Of a stretch of 64,000 bases of DNA, positions 11,460 to 19,854 are shown piece by piece. The notes beneath the pieces were generated by a model. It was not told the DNA's origin and did not search any database. It saw only the letters and a list, made by a program, of their open reading frames with translations. How positions within the stretch are numbered: position 1 is the stretch's first letter; each line of letters begins with the position of its first letter. Source of the stretch: CAVSPO01 sp963730005 (lineage in GTDB: Bacteria > Actinomycetota > Actinomycetes > Propionibacteriales > Propionibacteriaceae); assembly GCA_963730005.1 (NCBI GenBank), contig CAVSPO010000028.1:248001-312000 (forward strand). The letters run 5' to 3'. The translations under genes and the position numbers were made by a program.

Positions 11460-12680
11460 AGGCGACCCGCCTCGGCTGGTGGAGCTGCGGCGTGATGTCG
11501 CGGACGCCCTCGCCGGCGCAGGAGTTGTCCAGGTCAAGCTGACTGACCGTCCGGGCTGGTGGGAGGTCGCCGCCGGCACCCAGGTGGGCGTGGTCGCCGT
11601 CGGTGGGCTGCAGGTGGTGATCGAGCCGAAGATCGGCATCAACCGGTTGGTGTTCCTGATGGGGTACGCCCGGCGTCCCGACTTCTGGCGCGACGACCGG
11701 GTGCGCTTGGACGACGACGCCGACCTACCTGAAGCGCTCGCGGACGCATTCGTGCGGTTGGCCAACCGGGCGTTGGAGCAGGGGCTGCTCAAGGGGTACC
11801 TGACGGTCGACGAGACTCTGGCGGTGCTGCGGTGCTGCGGGGCCGCGTCCGGGAGGCTGACCAGCTGCGCCGTCGGTGGGGGCGCAGCATCCCGCTGGAG
11901 GTGCGTTACGACGAGTTCACTGTCGACATCGCCGAGAACCAGGTGCTGTTGGCGGCGGTGGAGCAGTTGCTCCGGACACCGCGGGTTGGCGCCCGGCATC
12001 GGGCCGGGCTGCAGCGGCTGCGGATGCAGTTGGGTGACGTCTCCGCACCGCCGCGGGGCGGTCGGCGGCCGCTGTGGCAAGCCAGTCGGCTCAACGCCAA
12101 GTACGTTCCGGCCCTCGAAATCGCCGAATTGATCCTTGACGGACGTTCCTTCGAGCAGCGGGTCGGCGACCTGGTGGTGTCGGGCTACCTGTTCAACATG
12201 GCGACGATCTTCGAGGACTTCGTGACGGTCGCGCTGCAGGAGGCTTTGAAGCCCTTCGGCGGTCGGTCTCGGCTGCAGTACGCGTCGCACCTGGACGAGG
12301 CCGAAGCGGTGCCCATCCGTCCCGACTTCGTCTGGCTTGAGCAGGGCCTGCCACGGATCGTGGTGGACGCCAAGTACAAGGCCGAGAAGCCCAGCGGTTT
12401 CCCTCAGGCCGATCTGTACCAGTTGTTCGCCTACTGCACGGTCCTCGGGCTGCCGGTAGGCCACCTGGTGTATGCGAAGGGAAACGAGGACGCCCGCGAG
12501 CACGTGGTGCGGAACTGCGGGGTCGCGATCATCGCGCACACCCTGGATCTGGAGGAGCAACCCGAGGGGCTGCTGGAGTCGGTTCGGGCACTCGCCGAGG
12601 GGATGATGTGCCCTGTCGCGGCCAGCACCTGGGGTGAAACCCTCCTGACGACCTGGTCAGCCGATCGTCGCGGGCGGTGA
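11434..12680 (+). pseudogene. mcrC: McrC endonuclease subunit, broken by an 8-bp tandem duplication
   Basis: McrC binds the McrB ring and supplies the nuclease. The start is one of three successive GTG codons (11431, 11434, 11437) following GGGGAG. The first part (NPLILREGD through KGYLTVDETLAVLR) is in one frame. After the duplicated GGTGCTGC at 11823-11838 the family sequence continues in another frame (GRVREADQLRRRWGRSIPLEV onward). Removing one 8-bp unit restores a continuous protein of about 412 residues. The nuclease motif is present: RPDFVWLE followed by IVVDAKYK, the D...D-x-K core of PD-(D/E)XK enzymes. As sequenced, translation stops or runs out of frame soon after residue 130, so no nuclease is made. 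The short repeat could revert by slippage. Confidence 0.88.
11823..11838 (+). repeat. 8-bp tandem duplication causing the mcrC frameshift
   Basis: GGTGCTGC occurs twice in direct succession, followed by GG. With one copy the codons read Leu-Ala-Val-Leu-Arg-Gly-Arg-Val, which fits the McrC sequence on both sides. With two copies the frame shifts by two bases. Confidence 0.85.
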
Positions 12681-12691
12681 AGCCTCTGAAC

Positions 12692-12716
12692 AACTAGTAG
12701 ACATGGCTAACTAGTT
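12692..12716 (+). promoter_or_regulatory. Inverted repeat, likely PadR operator
   Basis: AACTAGT (12692-12698) and ACTAGTT (12710-12716) form a perfect inverted repeat with an 11-bp spacer, 18 bp before the padR-like start codon. PadR-type repressors often bind such a site in their own promoter. The binding partner is inferred from position. Confidence 0.55.
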
Positions 12717-12733
12717 GGGTATATGTTCTAGTC

Positions 12734-13090
12734 ATGAATTCGAACCAGTGGCCCAGTGAGTGGCTGCGCGGTGTCTTGGGGGTCTGCGTGTTGCGCACCC
12801 TCCTCGACGGGCCCAGTTATGGCTACGCCATCACCCAGCGCCTCTCCGCGGCCGGGCTGGGAGAGATCAAGGGTGGCACGTTGTACCCGCTCCTCGACCG
12901 GCTTGAACGGGCCGGTTTGGTCGAGGTCGAGTGGCGGCCCGGCGACGGCGGCCCGGGCCGCAAGTTCTTTGCCCTCACCGACTCGGGCCGCGCCAATGCC
13001 CGGCAACAGGCCGACGACTGGGCCCGGTTCACCACGATCACTCGCGCGCTGACCGACGGCGCGCTTTCCCCTGAAAGGGCAACATCATGA
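12734..13090 (+). CDS. PadR-family transcriptional regulator
   Basis: The 118-residue protein has the PadR winged helix: WLRGVLGVCVLRTLLDGPSYGYAI near the start, then IKGGTLYPLLDRLERAGLVE and the wing GPGRKFFALTDSGR. PadR proteins are small repressors that often respond to a ligand. Its 3' end overlaps the next gene by four bases (ATGA). PadR next to a HAAS/DUF1700-type membrane protein is a recurrent pair, in which the regulator controls the membrane partner and itself. A perfect inverted repeat just upstream is a plausible autoregulatory site. Confidence 0.9.
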   Translation: MNSNQWPSEWLRGVLGVCVLRTLLDGPSYGYAITQRLSAAGLGEIKGGTLYPLLDRLERAGLVEVEWRPGDGGPGRKFFALTDSGRANARQQADDWARFTTITRALTDGALSPERATS

Positions 13091-13842
13091 ACGACACGGT
13101 CCGGAGATCAGGGCAGAATCCTGCCACTCGCAACCCCGCAGACCTGGCCCCGAGCGTCGAGCGGGACTGGTCCGAAGCGTTCATCCTGGAGCAGCGTCTG
13201 CTGGGCGTGTCGGGAAGGCGCATCGGCGACGCTCTGGTCACCGTCGAGGCGCACGTCGCTGAGTCCGGTGAGAGCGCCCGGGAGGCCTTCGGGGACCCCA
13301 CCGCCTACGCGCGCGACCTCGCCGACGGGGCCGAGAAGGTCGGCAAACTGACGTCGGGGTTCATAGCTGCTTCAGTTCTCGGACTGATCGGGCTGCTCGT
13401 CATCAGCCGCGCCACCAGTGCCTGGTTGGCCGGGGAATCGGCTGTCATCACCATCGGAGTTCTCGTCGGGGCCGCCGCGTTGCTGGTGGCCGTTGGCGCC
13501 TTGCTGGCCGCTCCCGAGACCGTCCTGCGCCTCCTGCTCGGCAGGCCCTGGGTGGGAGGCCTGGTCGCCGCTCTCGCGTTTGCTGGCTCCCTGCTGGCCG
13601 TGTTCGCGCTGCCGGGTGTCGTGCTCAGGGTGGCCCCGCCGTTGCTCCTGGGTCTTGGCGTCCTGCTCATCGCCGCCTCCACTGTCCTCTACTGGATCGA
13701 CCATTCCGGCGACGACGCCATTCTCGCCCCGGGTGAGGATTCGCCGCGGGGGTCTTCCGGCCGCCTGCTGCTGGTGGCCTCGACGCCTCTGGCTGCCCTC
13801 GTCGTTGCAGCGCTCGCCTGGGTGATCCACGTCCTCATCTGA
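13087..13842 (+). CDS. Membrane protein with HAAS-like N-terminal signalling domain
   Basis: The 251-residue product has a soluble N-terminal part of about 95 residues (DWSEAFILEQRLLGVSGRRIGDALVTV, then AREAFGDPTAYARDLAD) that matches the HAAS pattern found next to PadR regulators. It is followed by about six hydrophobic segments (residues about 97-125, 120-145, 155-175, 178-200 and 225-250). Function is unknown. The ATGA overlap with padR suggests one transcript and coupled translation. The next bases downstream hold a mazF remnant. Confidence 0.75.
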   Translation: MNDTVRRSGQNPATRNPADLAPSVERDWSEAFILEQRLLGVSGRRIGDALVTVEAHVAESGESAREAFGDPTAYARDLADGAEKVGKLTSGFIAASVLGLIGLLVISRATSAWLAGESAVITIGVLVGAAALLVAVGALLAAPETVLRLLLGRPWVGGLVAALAFAGSLLAVFALPGVVLRVAPPLLLGLGVLLIAASTVLYWIDHSGDDAILAPGEDSPRGSSGRLLLVASTPLAALVVAALAWVIHVLI

Positions 13843-13848
13843 GCCCAG

Positions 13849-14136
13849 CGCGGAGCCGTTCCGGTGGCATTGTGCATGAGCAACGCCAGCGCCGCCGCAG
13901 CACGCCTGGGGCGTGGCGTCCTGACGGTGGTCCCCGTCGCCAGCAACACCACGCGGCTGTTTCCCTTCCAGGTCCTCCTCTCCGCTGATGAGACAGGCCT
14001 CCCTGTGGATTCGAAAGCTCAGGCTGAACAAGTCCGCTCGGTTTCGGTGGAACGCCTCGGTCCCGTCATCGGCCGCATGCCCACCCACCTGATGACCCAA
14101 CTCGACGACGCCCTCCGCCTGCATCTGCAACTCTGA
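13849..14136 (+). pseudogene. MazF/PemK-type toxin remnant lacking its N-terminus
   Basis: The frame ending at 14136 carries the C-terminal three quarters of a MazF-type endoribonuclease: SNASAAAARLGRGVLTVVPV, FPFQVLLSADETGL, DSKAQAEQVRSVSVERLG and LDDALRLHLQL. The usual start (about 20 residues with a pattern like RRGDxWxVDL and the catalytic Arg) is missing, because an in-frame TGA, the stop of the preceding gene, lies right before it. No MazE-like antitoxin is nearby. A GTG at 13864 could start a truncated 90-residue protein, but without the N-terminal strand an active toxin is unlikely. Confidence 0.75.
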
Positions 14137-14168
14137 CAACACGCCCGGTGGTTGATCTCGTGGAGACG

Positions 14169-14387
14169 TCAGGCGCGGTCCGGGTCTGGCACCCACTGGA
14201 GGAGGTCGCCCGGTTGGCACTGCAAGACCTCGCACATGGCCTCCAGGGTGGTGAAGCGCACCGCCTTGGCTCGTCCGTTCTTGAGCACCGCCACGTTCGC
14301 CGGGGTGATACCCACACGTTCGGCGAACTCACCGACTGACATCTTCCGCTTCGCCAATTCGATGTCGATGCGAATCACGATGGGCAT
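14169..14387 (-). CDS. Small Cro/CI-type helix-turn-helix regulator
   Basis: This 72-residue protein is almost only a helix-turn-helix: LAKRKMSVGEFAERVGITPA and NVAVLKNGRAKAVRFTTLEA, ending LQCQPGDLLQWVPDPDRA. It belongs to the YozG/Xre-like group that is regularly paired with DUF2975 membrane proteins. Its start codon shares one base with the stop of the DUF2975 gene (TGATG), so the two are one operon. It converges with the mazF remnant. Confidence 0.9.
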   Translation of the reverse strand: MPIVIRIDIELAKRKMSVGEFAERVGITPANVAVLKNGRAKAVRFTTLEAMCEVLQCQPGDLLQWVPDPDRA

Positions 14388-14866
14388 CAGATCACCATCT
14401 CCATGTCCGTGCGCAGCGTGATCGCCTGGGCAAGGAGTGCTCGCATCGTCCAGACGAGCAGGGCCAGGGCAACGCCGGCCAGGACTCCGGCCCACAGGGC
14501 CAGCATCCACACCGGCGGCCCGGCCACGGTCAGCGATTGGTAGACGATGGTGGCCAGGCACACGGCGCTCGCCCCGATGAAGGCGGCGATCAGGCCGTCC
14601 ACCCATCGGAACGCGGCCGGTGTGAACACCCGCCCATCCCTGATGAACCCCAGCAGTCGAAGCGTGCACACGATGGCGACCTGGACGCACAGCAGGCCCA
14701 GGATCGCCAGGGTCAGGATCGGCCAGCGCATGTAGGCCTCGGCGGGAAGTTCCCTGGCCATCTCTTTGGAGAGCCACGGCAGGAGCACCGCCTGGGCCGT
14801 GGCGATGACAATCACGGCAAGGATCAGCAAGAAGCGCAGGATGTTCACCACGAGACGGTTGTTCAT
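14387..14866 (-). CDS. DUF2975 membrane protein
   Basis: The 159-residue product has four hydrophobic segments (residues about 8-30, 45-70, 88-110 and 118-142) and the FIRDGRVFT motif typical of DUF2975. Its role is unknown. It is first in a two-gene operon with a small Xre-type regulator. Three TATCGA copies lie immediately upstream. Confidence 0.88.
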   Translation of the reverse strand: MNNRLVVNILRFLLILAVIVIATAQAVLLPWLSKEMARELPAEAYMRWPILTLAILGLLCVQVAIVCTLRLLGFIRDGRVFTPAAFRWVDGLIAAFIGASAVCLATIVYQSLTVAGPPVWMLALWAGVLAGVALALLVWTMRALLAQAITLRTDMEMVI

Positions 14867-14867
14867 G

Positions 14868-14894
14868 TATCGACTATCGAGCTATATCTATCGA
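14868..14894 (-). promoter_or_regulatory. Three TATCGA repeats before the DUF2975/HTH operon
   Basis: TATCGA occurs at 14868, 14875 and 14889, in an AT-rich stretch directly upstream of the DUF2975 start codon at 14866. Position suggests an operator for the small HTH protein of the same operon and a leader of only a few bases. Binding is inferred. Confidence 0.4.
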
Positions 14895-15054
14895 ATGTCA
14901 ATAGTTCACGCGAACGGCCTTCTTTGCCCGCGTCTGTGACCGGATCCTCACTGACGGACGGCGGGGCCCAGCTCCGGAGGCACTCCTGGTCGCGGCATTG
15001 CCGTTGGCGTCGCCATGATGCACGCTGAAGCTCTCATCCCGGGCGGAGGGCTCC

Positions 15055-15621
15055 ATGGGCAAACTGATCTACGCAGCCAACATCTCGCTCGACGGATTCC
15101 TGGAGGACGAGTCGGGTTCGTTCGACTGGTCCGTGCCTGACGAAGAAGTGCACGCCTTCTGGAACGAGCACGAGCGGCACATCGGCACGTCGCTGTATGG
15201 GCGACGCATGTACGAGACGATGCGCGTCTGGGAGAGCGATGACTGGTTGACCGACGAGCCCCCGGTGGTGCGCGAGTACGCCGACATCTGGCGCGCCGCG
15301 GACAAGATCGTCTACTCCTCGACACTGTCCGGCGTCTCGACCGCGCGAACCACGCTCGAGCGGACGTTCGATCCCGAGGCGGTGCGACGGCTCAAACAAT
15401 CCTCAGCCTCGGATCTGAGCATCGGTGGTGCGGGGATCGCGGCGGAGGCCTTCCGGCATGGTCTTGTCGACGAGTGCGTCCTGCTGCTCTGCCCCGTGAT
15501 CGTGGGCGGCGGCAAGCCGGCACTGCCTCGGGGCGTCAGGCTCGACCTCGAACTGCTGGACCATCGACGCTTCAACAACGGCGTGATCTACGTGCGCCAC
15601 GCGGTCCGCAACACCACTTGA
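15055..15621 (+). CDS. RibD C-terminal/dihydrofolate-reductase-like family protein
   Basis: The 188-residue protein starts with KLIYAANISLDGFLED and has a YGRRMYETMRVWE segment and IGGAGIAAEAFRHGLVDE, the pattern of stand-alone RibD-C/DHFR-like reductases that bind NADPH. The true substrate of these single-domain proteins is mostly unknown, and a role in riboflavin synthesis cannot be assumed. GGAGGG lies a few bases before the ATG at 15055. It stands alone, convergent with the GDSL lipase gene, only three bases apart. Confidence 0.85.
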   Translation: MGKLIYAANISLDGFLEDESGSFDWSVPDEEVHAFWNEHERHIGTSLYGRRMYETMRVWESDDWLTDEPPVVREYADIWRAADKIVYSSTLSGVSTARTTLERTFDPEAVRRLKQSSASDLSIGGAGIAAEAFRHGLVDECVLLLCPVIVGGGKPALPRGVRLDLELLDHRRFNNGVIYVRHAVRNTT

Positions 15622-15624
15622 CGT

Positions 15625-16503
15625 TCAGGATGACAAGGCGGTGGTGACGAAGCCCGCGTCAACGATCGCCTCGGCATAGGCCAGTTGGCCGGCCGGGGTT
15701 GGGTGCAGGCTGGAGGGCAACGGCGCCTGCGTCGTCGGGTGGAACGCGGGCGGGAAGATGTAACTGGCTGTTCCGTCGCACAGCCCGTGGCCGCCGAACG
15801 CGTCGTCGCCGGTCACGTCGACGTACCCGATGATCGAGCCTGTCGGGTCCAGGCCAAGAATGACCCCCGCGATCACACCGTTGAGTGCGCTGGTGACCTG
15901 GTCGGCTGCGTACAAGGCCGCGGCGTCATAGGCCGGCAGGACGGGGCACGAGGGACCCGACGCGGTCACCTCGGGCTGGAACAGGAGCGGGTAGCCCGTC
16001 ACGTAGATGTGCGCATCGGGTGCCTTGGCGCGCAGCGCGGTCAGGACCGCCGCCAGCTTCACTGGCAGGGCTTGTTGGCCGGCCAGGGCCGCGGCCTGCG
16101 CTTGGGCGCAGGCGGGCGTCTGCATGCCTGCGGCGCACGCGAGTGCGAGACTCGCGAAACCGAGGTCGTTGCCGCCCACAGTCAGCGTGATCTGCCGTGC
16201 CCCACCGGGAATGTTCGCGACCTGCGCCAACACGTCGGTGGTTGTGGCCCCGGTCGCGGCTGGGAACGTGACCTTGTTCGTCTTGCCGGCCAGCAGGACC
16301 GGGTAAGCATCGGCTGACCGCAGGGAGGCCCCGGCGCCTGGCAACACACGGTTCCCGACTCCGGCGGCAAAGGAATCACCCACCGCCGAATAATGGCCTC
16401 GGTTGACCTGAACGGGCTGAGCTGCGGAGGCGTTCGTCACTCCGGCGGCGGCGAGGGCGAGGGCTGCGGCACCGGCCAGCACTCCCTTGAGCAGTTGACG
16501 CAC
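15625..16503 (-). CDS. Secreted SGNH/GDSL-family lipase or esterase
   Basis: The product of about 292 residues begins with a signal peptide (VRQLLKGVLAGAAALALAA, likely cleaved after NASA). Block I with the catalytic serine is YSAVGDSFAAG, block III is VGGNDLGF, and the C-terminal LHPTPAGQLAYAEA holds the catalytic histidine. It should hydrolyse ester bonds outside the cell. I prefer GTG at 16503, because AAGGG is seven bases upstream; the ATG at 16509 is too close to that site. Six cysteines fit an exported protein with disulfides. Confidence 0.85.
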   Translation of the reverse strand: MRQLLKGVLAGAAALALAAAGVTNASAAQPVQVNRGHYSAVGDSFAAGVGNRVLPGAGASLRSADAYPVLLAGKTNKVTFPAATGATTTDVLAQVANIPGGARQITLTVGGNDLGFASLALACAAGMQTPACAQAQAAALAGQQALPVKLAAVLTALRAKAPDAHIYVTGYPLLFQPEVTASGPSCPVLPAYDAAALYAADQVTSALNGVIAGVILGLDPTGSIIGYVDVTGDDAFGGHGLCDGTASYIFPPAFHPTTQAPLPSSLHPTPAGQLAYAEAIVDAGFVTTALSS

Positions 16504-16643
16504 GGGCATTCCCTTCTCATCAACGCGATGCCGGTCTCTCACGGGACGCGGCCATGTCGCTTCACTCACTCAACCTACTGCCGGCAGGTGGGTCATGGAC
16601 AAGGGGTTTGGGCCACCAAAACAGGGCCAGATGGTTGTGGCCA

Positions 16644-17642
16644 TCACGGGACGGTGATGACTACGGCTCCCGTTCTCGCGCCGTTCTCGGCGTAGCTGTG
16701 GGCTTGGGCCGCCTGCTGAAGGGGGAAGGCCTTGTCCACGAACGACCGGATCATCCCCGTCGCGAGCAGGCCTTTGACGAGGACGAGGTCGTCGGGTTTC
16801 TCGTTGACGAGCACGCACACGACCCTCCTGCCACCCACCACCGATGTCAACAACATCTGGAACAGCTGTTTGGTCTTGAAGCTGCCGAAGATGAGGCGTC
16901 CGCGCGGCGTGAGCGAGCGCTTGCTCCGCCGAAACGAGCTCTTGCCCAGGATGTCGATGATCACGTCGTAGGTCTCCCCGCTGTCGACGTAGTCCTGCTG
17001 GGTGTAGTCGATGACGTTCTCGGCCCCCAAAGCTCGCACGTGGTCGACGCTCGACGTCCCGCACACTCCGGTCACGTGCGCCTCGAACTGCGACACAGCC
17101 AGCTGCACGACGGCGGTGCCGATCCCGCCGGAGGCTCCGACAACGAGGAGGCGCTGTCCCGGCTGGATGCGCGCACCGCGGAGCAAGCCCAGCGCCATGA
17201 TGGCGCCATAGGGGACGGCAGCGGCCTCCGCGTCGGTCAGTGTGCTCGGTTTGGAGGTCATCACCACGTCCTCCCGCACGCACAGGTACTCCGCGTAGGC
17301 ACCCATCTGCGGACCGGAGTAGCCGAAGACCTGTTCGCCCACCTTGAACCGGGTGACGTGCCGCCCCACTGCGACCACCTCGCCGACGAACTCGCTGCCC
17401 AGCACGGTGTTGCGCGGCTTGGTGAACCCGAACGTGGCCTTCCCGATCAGCCAGAACAGGAAGGGCATGTGGAACTGCCGGGGAGAAACCGCCTTGAAGT
17501 TGCGTACCAGCGTGTCCCCGAAGTTGACGGTGGTGGCACGAACCCTGACCAGGACGTCGCGGTCGCCGGGCACCGGCTCAGGCATCTCCGCGACATGGAG
17601 GACCTCAGGAGGCCCGTACTCGGTGAAAACGGCGGCCTTCAT
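16644..17642 (-). CDS. Zinc-independent NAD(P)H:quinone-type oxidoreductase (MDR family)
   Basis: The 332-residue protein is a medium-chain dehydrogenase/reductase without zinc ligands. It has MKAAVFTEYGPPEVLHV at the start, VLGSEFVGEVVAVG in the catalytic domain and the Rossmann motif LLVVGASGGIGTAVVQLA for NADPH. The start at 17642 has GGAGGA seven bases upstream. Relatives reduce quinones or enones; the substrate here cannot be told. It is a single gene, with the TRAP transporter terminator region upstream. Confidence 0.88.
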   Translation of the reverse strand: MKAAVFTEYGPPEVLHVAEMPEPVPGDRDVLVRVRATTVNFGDTLVRNFKAVSPRQFHMPFLFWLIGKATFGFTKPRNTVLGSEFVGEVVAVGRHVTRFKVGEQVFGYSGPQMGAYAEYLCVREDVVMTSKPSTLTDAEAAAVPYGAIMALGLLRGARIQPGQRLLVVGASGGIGTAVVQLAVSQFEAHVTGVCGTSSVDHVRALGAENVIDYTQQDYVDSGETYDVIIDILGKSSFRRSKRSLTPRGRLIFGSFKTKQLFQMLLTSVVGGRRVVCVLVNEKPDDLVLVKGLLATGMIRSFVDKAFPLQQAAQAHSYAENGARTGAVVITVP

Positions 17643-17846
17643 GGGTGCTCCTCCCAGCTCTGGCACCAGAGTCCTCGGACCGGGACGTCGACCGCTCCGG
17701 GGCTACGAGGTGGCTGCTTGCGATCCTAGGTCGGCTCAGGGGGCTCGGTGTCGATCCGCGAGGACAGGCGCCGGTCGTTTCGCACCGTTCCTCCTGGACC
17801 CTGTGGGTGGCCGAGCTGCGCGATCTCGGATCATGCTGGGCAGCGC

Positions 17847-17877
17847 GAAGGGGGCGGCCGGACCGACCGCCCCCTTC
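17847..17877 (-). terminator. Terminator hairpin after dctM
   Basis: GAAGGGGGCGG (17847-17857) and CCGCCCCCTTC (17867-17877) form an 11-bp perfect stem with a nine-base loop, eight bases beyond the dctM stop. It ends the dctPQM transcript. Confidence 0.8.
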
Positions 17878-17884
17878 ACCAGGC

Positions 17885-19201
17885 TCAGCCCTTGAGGAGC
17901 CCCATGACTGAGGGCAGCCACATCGACAGGGCGGGGATGAATGTCACGACCAGCAGGCCGCCGAGCAGGGCCCAGAAGAAAGGCCACAGCTTGCTGATCA
18001 ACGCTTCGATTCTCACGTTCGCCACTCGTGCCGCGACGAACAGGTTGTTACCGATCGGCGGCGACACGTTGCCCAGACACATGTTGTAGACCATCATCGC
18101 CCCGAAGTGCACCGGGTGGACGCCCAGCTCGGTGACCACCGGCAGGAAGATCGGCGTGAAGATCAGGATGGCGGGTGTCGGGTCCATCACCGTTCCGGCC
18201 AGCAACATCACGACCATGATGATGAGCAACACGACTGTCGTGTTGTCGGAGACGCCGAGCAGGCCGGACGTCACCAACTGCGGGATGCGTGCAAAGGCGA
18301 GCACCCATCCCAGGATGCCCGACATGCCGATGAGCAGCATGATGATGCCGGTCACCTTGGAAGCCTCGAGGATGATCTGCGGCAACTGCCGCACAGGCAG
18401 GGTGCGTTGGATCAGGCCCAGGAGGAACGAGTAGACCACTGCGATCACGCCCGACTCCGTCGCCGTGAAGATGCCGCTGAGGATGCCACCGATGACGATG
18501 AAGATCATCAGCAGCGCCGGCAACGCCTTGAGGAAGACGAGCACTCCTTCCTTGAACGTGGGGCGCGCCGCGGTGCTGCGCAGCTCGGGATGTTTGCGTG
18601 CGTACAGCGCCACCATGAGGACGCAGATGAGAGACCACACCAGGCCCGGGCCCACTCCTGCCATGAACAGCGCACCGACGGACGTCGCCGAGACCAGTGA
18701 GTACACGATGAAGGTGTTGCTGGGGGGAATGAGCATTCCCGCCGGCGACGACATGCCGTTGACCATGGCGGCCCAGGCGGGGTCGTAACCCTCTTTCTTC
18801 AGACGCGGTGACAACACGGTTCCGACCGCAGCAGCGGAGGCGACGGAGGCACCCGACACCGCGCCGAACATGGTGTTCGCCACGACGGTGGTCTGGGCGA
18901 GCGACGCAGGCATCCGTCCGGCGATGAGCAGGGCGAAGTCGATCAGCCTGGTCGCGATGCCACCCGTGTTCATCAGGCCGCCGGCCAGAATGAAGAAGGG
19001 AATGGCGAGCAAGGCGAAGGAATCGCTTCCCGCGACGACCTTCTGGGCAGCGGTCAACGCTGACCCGTTGAAGTCACCCAGCAAAACCAGGATGGCCAGC
19101 ATGGAGGGCAGGCCCATCGAGATCGCGACCGGGACACCGATGGCGATGCCCAGCACCATGCCACCAATGAGAACAAGGCTGGCGAGAGCTATGGGATCCA
19201 T
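17885..19201 (-). CDS. dctM: TRAP transporter large permease DctM
   Basis: The 438-residue protein has about 12 hydrophobic segments. DctM marks include GIAIGVPVAISMGLPS near the start, SGASVASAAAVGTVLSP, and the end ALISKLWPFFWALLGGLLVVTF. It forms the sodium-coupled membrane channel of a tripartite ATP-independent transporter together with DctQ. Its ATG follows the dctQ stop directly. It is last in dctP-dctQ-dctM and is followed by a hairpin terminator. Confidence 0.95.
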   Translation of the reverse strand: MDPIALASLVLIGGMVLGIAIGVPVAISMGLPSMLAILVLLGDFNGSALTAAQKVVAGSDSFALLAIPFFILAGGLMNTGGIATRLIDFALLIAGRMPASLAQTTVVANTMFGAVSGASVASAAAVGTVLSPRLKKEGYDPAWAAMVNGMSSPAGMLIPPSNTFIVYSLVSATSVGALFMAGVGPGLVWSLICVLMVALYARKHPELRSTAARPTFKEGVLVFLKALPALLMIFIVIGGILSGIFTATESGVIAVVYSFLLGLIQRTLPVRQLPQIILEASKVTGIIMLLIGMSGILGWVLAFARIPQLVTSGLLGVSDNTTVVLLIIMVVMLLAGTVMDPTPAILIFTPIFLPVVTELGVHPVHFGAMMVYNMCLGNVSPPIGNNLFVAARVANVRIEALISKLWPFFWALLGGLLVVTFIPALSMWLPSVMGLLKG

Positions 19202-19765
19202 CTAGATCGCCTCCCCCATCTCCTCGGCGGGAACCGGAGCTTCGACGCCGGCCATGACCTCGATGATGTGCACCAGTTCGTAGAACAGGATGATCACGCC
19301 CGCGATGGGCAGCACCAGGTAGACCTGGCCGACCGACATTGGCAGGGTGGCAATGTCCTGGTTCCAGGCATTCTGGGCCATGAGCGAACCACCCAGGATG
19401 AACACGGCAGCGAAGAAGAACGAGACGATCAGCTGAATCACGATGACCACCACCTTCTGAGGGCCGAGGGGCAGCTTCTCCAGCAGCATCTCCACTGCGA
19501 TGTGACCTCTCTCCGAAAAGACGTAGGCCGCGGCGAAGATGGCCAGGACCACGAATGTGTTGCGGGCGGCCTCCTCCGTCCACGGTGCCGAGTTCTGCAT
19601 GATCTCGCGGGTGAACACCTGCCAGGCGACGATCACGACGAGCATCACGAACAGGACGACGCAGATTGCTGCGAGTGTCTTGTCAACGACCCCGCGGACC
19701 GCGTTGAGGCCCTTGATGAGGCCGCCCCAGCGGACGGACTCGACGGGTTGGGATTGGCTTGACAC
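19202..19765 (-). CDS. dctQ: TRAP transporter small permease DctQ
   Basis: The 187-residue protein has four membrane segments and the DctQ pattern TREIMQNSAPWTEEAARNTFV in the second third, with FYELVHIIEVM near the end. It links the binding protein and the large permease. Start ATG at 19765 has GGAGGGA upstream. The gene lies between dctP and dctM, which it abuts. Confidence 0.93.
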   Translation of the reverse strand: MSSQSQPVESVRWGGLIKGLNAVRGVVDKTLAAICVVLFVMLVVIVAWQVFTREIMQNSAPWTEEAARNTFVVLAIFAAAYVFSERGHIAVEMLLEKLPLGPQKVVVIVIQLIVSFFFAAVFILGGSLMAQNAWNQDIATLPMSVGQVYLVLPIAGVIILFYELVHIIEVMAGVEAPVPAEEMGEAI

Positions 19766-19795
19766 GTTCCCTCCTTCCTTTCCTCCTGACCGAGA

Positions 19796-19836
19796 GCGCC
19801 GGTTGCCGTCGTCCGAGGATCAACGGCAACCGGCGC
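19796..19836 (-). terminator. Strong hairpin between dctP and dctQ
   Basis: GCGCCGGTTGCCGT (19796-19809) pairs perfectly with ACGGCAACCGGCGC (19823-19836), a 14-bp stem with a 13-base loop. No T-run follows. Such hairpins after binding-protein genes usually give partial termination or protect the upstream mRNA, so that more binding protein than permease is made. This role is inferred. Confidence 0.75.
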
Positions 19837-19854
19837 TGGGTCAGAAGAAGACGG

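Noticed and set aside
13864..14136. Functional mazEF pair
   Set aside because: The toxin lacks its N-terminal strand and no antitoxin gene is present.
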